Source of the DNA: an uncultured Rhizobiaceae group bacterium
GTDB taxonomy: Bacteria > Pseudomonadota > Alphaproteobacteria > Rhizobiales > Rhizobiaceae
Length of the DNA: 10,099 nt
NCBI GenBank assembly: GCA_937951455.1
Contig: CALFBU010000265.1
Location: 1 to 10,099 of the forward strand
Reading direction: 5' to 3'
A program made the position numbers and the translations under genes. This document shows positions 6,258-10,099 of the stretch, one piece after another (positions within the stretch are counted from its first letter, which is position 1; the number at the start of each line of letters is the position of its first letter). The notes beneath the pieces are model-generated. The model did no database searches. It was not told where the DNA came from and saw only the letters and a program-made list of their open reading frames with translations.

Positions 6258-9200
6258 ATGAACCTTTTGTTTCGCTTATTCATCTTTTTGGGAAGTCTCT
6301 TCGTTGTGCTTCTGTTTGTAGCGCTGATTGCGCCTTACTTTATCGATTGGGATGAATTTACCAGCGAATTTGAAACCCAAGCTTCTCGCGTTGTCGGGCA
6401 AGAAGTAAAGGTTGGCGGTAAAACGAATTTACGCCTTTTGCCGTTTCCTTACTTGAGTTTTCAGGATTTGCAGGTTGGCAGAAACAACGATGGTTCACCG
6501 CTGATGACGGTTGAACAATTTGCGTTCACCGCAGAATTATTGCCCTTTTTGTCCGGTCAGGTTCGTATCGTTGATATGTCCATGCAAGCACCCAAAGTGA
6601 ATTTGCAGGTTGCAGAAGATGGAACGATTGCATGGACTAATCCTAAAGAGTTTCTGGTCAATCCGCAGCAAGTCAACATTGAAAAGCTCACTATTGAAAA
6701 GGGCTCAATCCTTGTCAAAGGTTTGGTTGGTGACCGCAGTTTGCAAGTAGAAAATATTCAGGGCGATCTGAATGCGAAATCCATCCTAGGGCCTTGGCGC
6801 ATAGATGCAGCTGCGGATGTTGAAGGCATCGCAAGTCGTATCAAGATAGCGACTGGCACATTCCAGGATGATGGTGCCATGCGTCTGAAAATTGACCTTA
6901 GCAGGAATGACCAGCCCTATAATCTATTGCTTGATGGTCCCGTAAAATTGGAAAACGATGCTCTTTCATGGAATGGAGAGTTTCGTATTTCACCTTTTGT
7001 GAAATCACAATTGGACGAAATGATAAAACCTGTTGAGCCGCTTCCCGTTTTATCCACGGGCAGTTTTCAGGCCACTCCCAGTTTAATCAACATCACTGAA
7101 TATCGTCTGGACATTGGCTCGCGTGAAGACCCTTATACAATCACGGGCCAAGGTACGGTAAGCGTTCGTGATGAGATTTTTTTCAAGGTACAAGCCGATG
7201 GGCGTCAAATTGACATCGATCAGCTAGAACCGCCCAGTGAGGATGATGAAAAACCAAGCCTGACAGACAGGCTATCAGTGCTGCATGAAGTTTTAAAACG
7301 TGTCCCTGTGCCAACCGGAAAAGGTGAGATTGATCTGATCTTGCCGGCAATTGTAGCGGGCGATACCTATATCCGTGATGTTAAAGGCCTGATCAGCCCT
7401 ACAGGCAGTGGCTGGGCTATCAGTTCGTTAAGTGCAACGCTTCCGGGTAATACTGCATTTGAGACAAAGGGGCGTCTTGGTCTTAAAAACGGGTTTGGAT
7501 TTTCAGGCGAGCTTTTGATTGCATCGCGCCAACCGTCTGGTTTTGCAGATTGGGTATCGGGTAATGTGGATGAGACATTCAGGCGGCTCAAGACAGTTGG
7601 TTTGTCTTCTGACTTAACCATTACAAAGCGACAGGCAACTTTAGAAAATGTGGAATTGCGCCTTGATGATGCAGTTCTGCGTGGCAAGTTGCAGAGGCTT
7701 TCGTCTGAAAATGGCAAGCCTGCGATCTTGGCGGAACTTAAAGGCAATCGCGTAAATCTTGATGATCTGTCAGCCATTTATTCCTTGATGCAACCGCCTA
7801 ATCAGTCCGAACAGGCACATGAACTTGATATCAAGGTGAAGGCTGACGTTTTTGAGGCCCAGATTGACGGCAAGTTATTAACGGCACAGGGCATGGATAC
7901 TCATGTGCAAGTCAAAGACGGTATAGTATCCGTCGAGCGTCTAAATGCGGATGATCTGCTGGGGGCCAAAATTGCAACGACAGGCCGCATAGAAAATATC
8001 TTGAATAAACCCAATGGCAATATGAAGCTTAAGCTAAGCGCTGAAAATGCTTCGCAACTCTTGGCGTTTGCATCTCGCTTTCTAGGCAAGAACATATTGA
8101 TTGAACATTTACAATCTAATGCCGTGTTGACGCAAAGCACTCACTTGGACTTTGAACTCGACACAACGGAAAATGCACAGGGTGCCAAAGGGCGAATGCT
8201 TGTTAATGGCAAGATGGGCGGAAGCGATGTTTCCTTACAATTGGGCTTTGATGGCGCGTTAAATGACACGATCGCACTGCCGTTGACCATTGATGGCTTT
8301 TTAAAGAATGAGAGCCCTGCGAAACTTCTTCAACAGCTGGGGGTTACCAATTTTTCGAGTGATTTTCAAAATGAGATTGCGGGGTCTTTGAAACTTGCTT
8401 TCAGTCTATCAGGCAATGCAAGGGAAGGACTTAAAAGTCGCTTCACCCTAACGGGTCAGGATGCTTTGGTTTCTGCGAAGGGGGCCGTTCAAACGCAGGA
8501 CTGGAACAGTTATGATGCTGATCTTGATGTTACGCTAGGGTTTGAGAATGCTGCGCCTTATGGTGCGCTTCTGGAATTACCCATTCCATATTTTGATCCT
8601 AATAAAGCTTATCCGTTTTCCGCGTCGTTTAACCTCAAAAAAGTCCAATCAGACTTTGCGGTTGCAAACTTGCAAGGCCAACTTGCTGGCAATAAATATG
8701 CGGGCGAATTGAACCTTAAGCAAATGCAGGTTGCGCGACCACGCTTGACCGGAAAGATGACGCTCGACAGATTTGATGTGAGCATACTGGCAGAAAGCGT
8801 TTTTGGACGCAGCACGACACTGGGTGCGTCTTTGGGCTTGAATGATTTTCTCACGATCGATGAGAACAGTATTTTCGGTGAGGCGCTATTTGCTGGACTT
8901 GATGCACGTCTTTCGATGAAGTCTGAACGCTTGCGAATGAGTAATCGCTTTGCAGGAAAAGATGCCAAGTTTCAAGTAGCCATGACTGATGGTGCGCTTG
9001 ATATAAATGCGCTTGAGTTTGATATGCTAGGTGGGCAGGTTGAAGGGGGTATCAACCTCAAAAACACAAGCGGTAGCGTGCTGGCAAATATCAATTATGC
9101 AATACGGGACATGAACGCACAGCAATTCACGAGCGCGCTGGGAATGGATGATTTTGTGACTGGCAACGTCACACTAAATGGTTCCATTGAGACAACAGGT

Positions 9201-10046
9201 CAAAGCACAGCTTCTCTTGTTGCCAATCTTGCAGGCAATGGTTTTCTTGCCATAAAGCAAGGTCAGGTGAGGGGTGTAAACGCTGATGCCTTTGCCAATA
9301 TCTTGAAAGAAACGTCTACGGATAATTATGAGATTGTTTCAGAGAAAATCCAAAAGCTGTTTGCTGAAAATGTGCTTACCTCGGCCATTGAGGTCAAAGA
9401 ATTCGATACGCCGTTTTCTGTCAATCGTGGCAAGCTAAGAGCCCGCAATATTGCTTATCTGGTTTCTGATACCGCGTTCAGAACAGACGTGGAATATGAT
9501 TTTCAGTCTGGAAACATCGATGCCAATACCTCGATTGAGTTCAAGCCTTCACGCCGTGAGTTGATCTCGGGTGCTGATCCAGAGGCTGTTGTTTCGTGGT
9601 CGGGGCCTCTCACATCACCAGAACGTTCTGTCAATACCGATCGTCTTGAAGGTTACCTTTCCTTACGTGCTTTTGAAAACAGTCAGCGTCGTCTGGAAAC
9701 GCTGGAGGCGCAGGTGATCGAGAAGCAAAGATTGCGCAATGAAATAGCTTATGCTTTTGCCCGCGAGCAGTATCAGGAGCGACAACGACTGGAAGCGTTA
9801 CGGTTGGAAGAAGAGCGTAAATTGCGCGAAGCTGAAGAGCAAAGACGTAAAGAGGCTGAGGCGGCTGAACTGGAAAGACTACGCAAAATCGAAGAAGCTG
9901 AACGTCTGGAAGAGCAAGCTAGACTTGCAAAGGAAAAAGCTGAGGCTAAAGAAGCGGAAGCTTTGAGAAGGCTGCAAACACAAACGCCCACTGAGCCGAA
10001 TGGCAATTTCATCGAAAAGATCGAGGATTTTCTGAATACGAACTAG
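6258..10046 (+). CDS. AsmA-family envelope protein with C-terminal charged coiled coil
   Basis: The 1262-residue protein has one N-terminal membrane segment (about 7-25) and then a very long region expected to lie in the periplasm. Directly after the membrane comes DWDEF (30-34) and then GQEVKVGGKTNLRLLPFP (47-64), a typical AsmA opening. The middle is a long run of beta-type segments, as expected for the repeating beta-groove fold of AsmA, TamB and YhdP relatives, which are linked to phospholipid transport and outer-membrane assembly. An AsmA_2-like region lies at about 970-1090, with GNGFLAIKQGQVRG near 993. Residues about 1142-1240 are rich in E, K, R, A and L and predict one long coiled-coil helix, followed by a short amphipathic end. 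The gene starts 27 bases after the oxidase stop, with a weak AGGA 12 bases before the ATG, so it is probably cotranscribed. Family is confident; the transported lipid or client is unknown. Confidence 0.88.
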   Translation: MNLLFRLFIFLGSLFVVLLFVALIAPYFIDWDEFTSEFETQASRVVGQEVKVGGKTNLRLLPFPYLSFQDLQVGRNNDGSPLMTVEQFAFTAELLPFLSGQVRIVDMSMQAPKVNLQVAEDGTIAWTNPKEFLVNPQQVNIEKLTIEKGSILVKGLVGDRSLQVENIQGDLNAKSILGPWRIDAAADVEGIASRIKIATGTFQDDGAMRLKIDLSRNDQPYNLLLDGPVKLENDALSWNGEFRISPFVKSQLDEMIKPVEPLPVLSTGSFQATPSLINITEYRLDIGSREDPYTITGQGTVSVRDEIFFKVQADGRQIDIDQLEPPSEDDEKPSLTDRLSVLHEVLKRVPVPTGKGEIDLILPAIVAGDTYIRDVKGLISPTGSGWAISSLSATLPGNTAFETKGRLGLKNGFGFSGELLIASRQPSGFADWVSGNVDETFRRLKTVGLSSDLTITKRQATLENVELRLDDAVLRGKLQRLSSENGKPAILAELKGNRVNLDDLSAIYSLMQPPNQSEQAHELDIKVKADVFEAQIDGKLLTAQGMDTHVQVKDGIVSVERLNADDLLGAKIATTGRIENILNKPNGNMKLKLSAENASQLLAFASRFLGKNILIEHLQSNAVLTQSTHLDFELDTTENAQGAKGRMLVNGKMGGSDVSLQLGFDGALNDTIALPLTIDGFLKNESPAKLLQQLGVTNFSSDFQNEIAGSLKLAFSLSGNAREGLKSRFTLTGQDALVSAKGAVQTQDWNSYDADLDVTLGFENAAPYGALLELPIPYFDPNKAYPFSASFNLKKVQSDFAVANLQGQLAGNKYAGELNLKQMQVARPRLTGKMTLDRFDVSILAESVFGRSTTLGASLGLNDFLTIDENSIFGEALFAGLDARLSMKSERLRMSNRFAGKDAKFQVAMTDGALDINALEFDMLGGQVEGGINLKNTSGSVLANINYAIRDMNAQQFTSALGMDDFVTGNVTLNGSIETTGQSTASLVANLAGNGFLAIKQGQVRGVNADAFANILKETSTDNYEIVSEKIQKLFAENVLTSAIEVKEFDTPFSVNRGKLRARNIAYLVSDTAFRTDVEYDFQSGNIDANTSIEFKPSRRELISGADPEAVVSWSGPLTSPERSVNTDRLEGYLSLRAFENSQRRLETLEAQVIEKQRLRNEIAYAFAREQYQERQRLEALRLEEERKLREAEEQRRKEAEAAELERLRKIEEAERLEEQARLAKEKAEAKEAEALRRLQTQTPTEPNGNFIEKIEDFLNTN

Positions 10047-10099
10047 CTTGTTTGTTTAAGGTTTTCGAGCACGAATACCCTAAGCGTTGAAGATAGGTT
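10043..10099 (-). CDS. Possible 3' end of a convergent gene (partial)
   Basis: On the minus strand one frame runs from the right edge to a TAG at 10043-10045, giving an 18-residue tail ending in LENLKQTS. It would overlap the AsmA stop codon. A second minus frame also stays open through this stretch, and a third gives only five residues before a stop, so the assignment is weak. No terminator hairpin is visible in 10047-10099. Confidence 0.15.
   Translation of the reverse strand, partial: NLSSTLRVFVLENLKQTS

Noticed and set aside
7367..7777. 136-codon open frame antisense to the AsmA gene
   Set aside because: Its composition is rich in serine and arginine, typical of an antisense shadow, and it has no recognisable motif.
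9780..9970. Apparent tandem repeat at the DNA level in the AsmA gene end
   Set aside because: Repeated GAAGAG/GAAGCT-like words reflect E, A, K and R codons of a coiled coil; no exact repeat unit of constant length is seen.
10047..10099. Terminator after the AsmA gene
   Set aside because: No hairpin with a T-run is visible in the remaining bases; the terminator may lie beyond the window.
1..10099. CRISPR array, tRNA, rRNA, insertion sequence or phage genes
   Set aside because: No regularly spaced repeats, cloverleaf pattern, transposase-like protein or terminal inverted repeats were found by reading.

Overview
The window carries five complete protein genes and possible gene ends at both edges. 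Base composition looks to be in the mid-40s percent G+C (judged by eye). The gene families suggest a Gram-negative alphaproteobacterium, most likely of the Hyphomicrobiales (Rhizobiales) group. Reasons are a large AsmA-family protein with a charged coiled-coil tail, an LDHD-type FAD oxidase, a class V glyoxylate aminotransferase and a CtrA-like box. No rRNA, tRNA, insertion sequence, phage gene or CRISPR array was seen, so this reads as ordinary chromosomal backbone.

Left part (1-1823): a short rightward coding tail seems to end at 71. A 160-base AT-rich spacer with several small symmetric sites follows. Next comes a membrane-anchored c-di-GMP protein (234-1823) with a degenerate GGDEF domain and an EAL domain that keeps its catalytic residues. 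It meets the next gene tail to tail, with only 8 bases between the stop codons.

Middle part (1832-4814): a leftward two-gene operon encodes a ClC-family chloride channel or exchanger (best start at 4671) and a class V alanine/serine-glyoxylate aminotransferase. The two genes are 5 bases apart. A 143-base spacer (4672-4814) separates this operon from the rightward genes. It holds a TATAAT box overlapped on the other strand by TATACT, and a tiny possible leader ORF.

Right part (4815-10046): an FAD-linked D-2-hydroxyacid dehydrogenase (D-lactate/glycolate type) is followed after 27 bases by a 1262-residue AsmA-family envelope protein. The last 53 bases hold no identifiable gene, although leftward frames stay open to the edge.

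Taken together, the oxidase would turn a D-2-hydroxyacid (glycolate or D-lactate) into a 2-oxo acid (glyoxylate or pyruvate). The divergent aminotransferase would turn glyoxylate into glycine or use pyruvate as acceptor, so the shared spacer may coordinate a small glyoxylate/2-hydroxyacid module. The ClC and AsmA genes link it to anion homeostasis and envelope lipid handling only by position. I do not see convincing evidence of a new biological system. The points most worth a second look are the ClC variant and its pairing with the aminotransferase, the divergent control region, and the AsmA tail.
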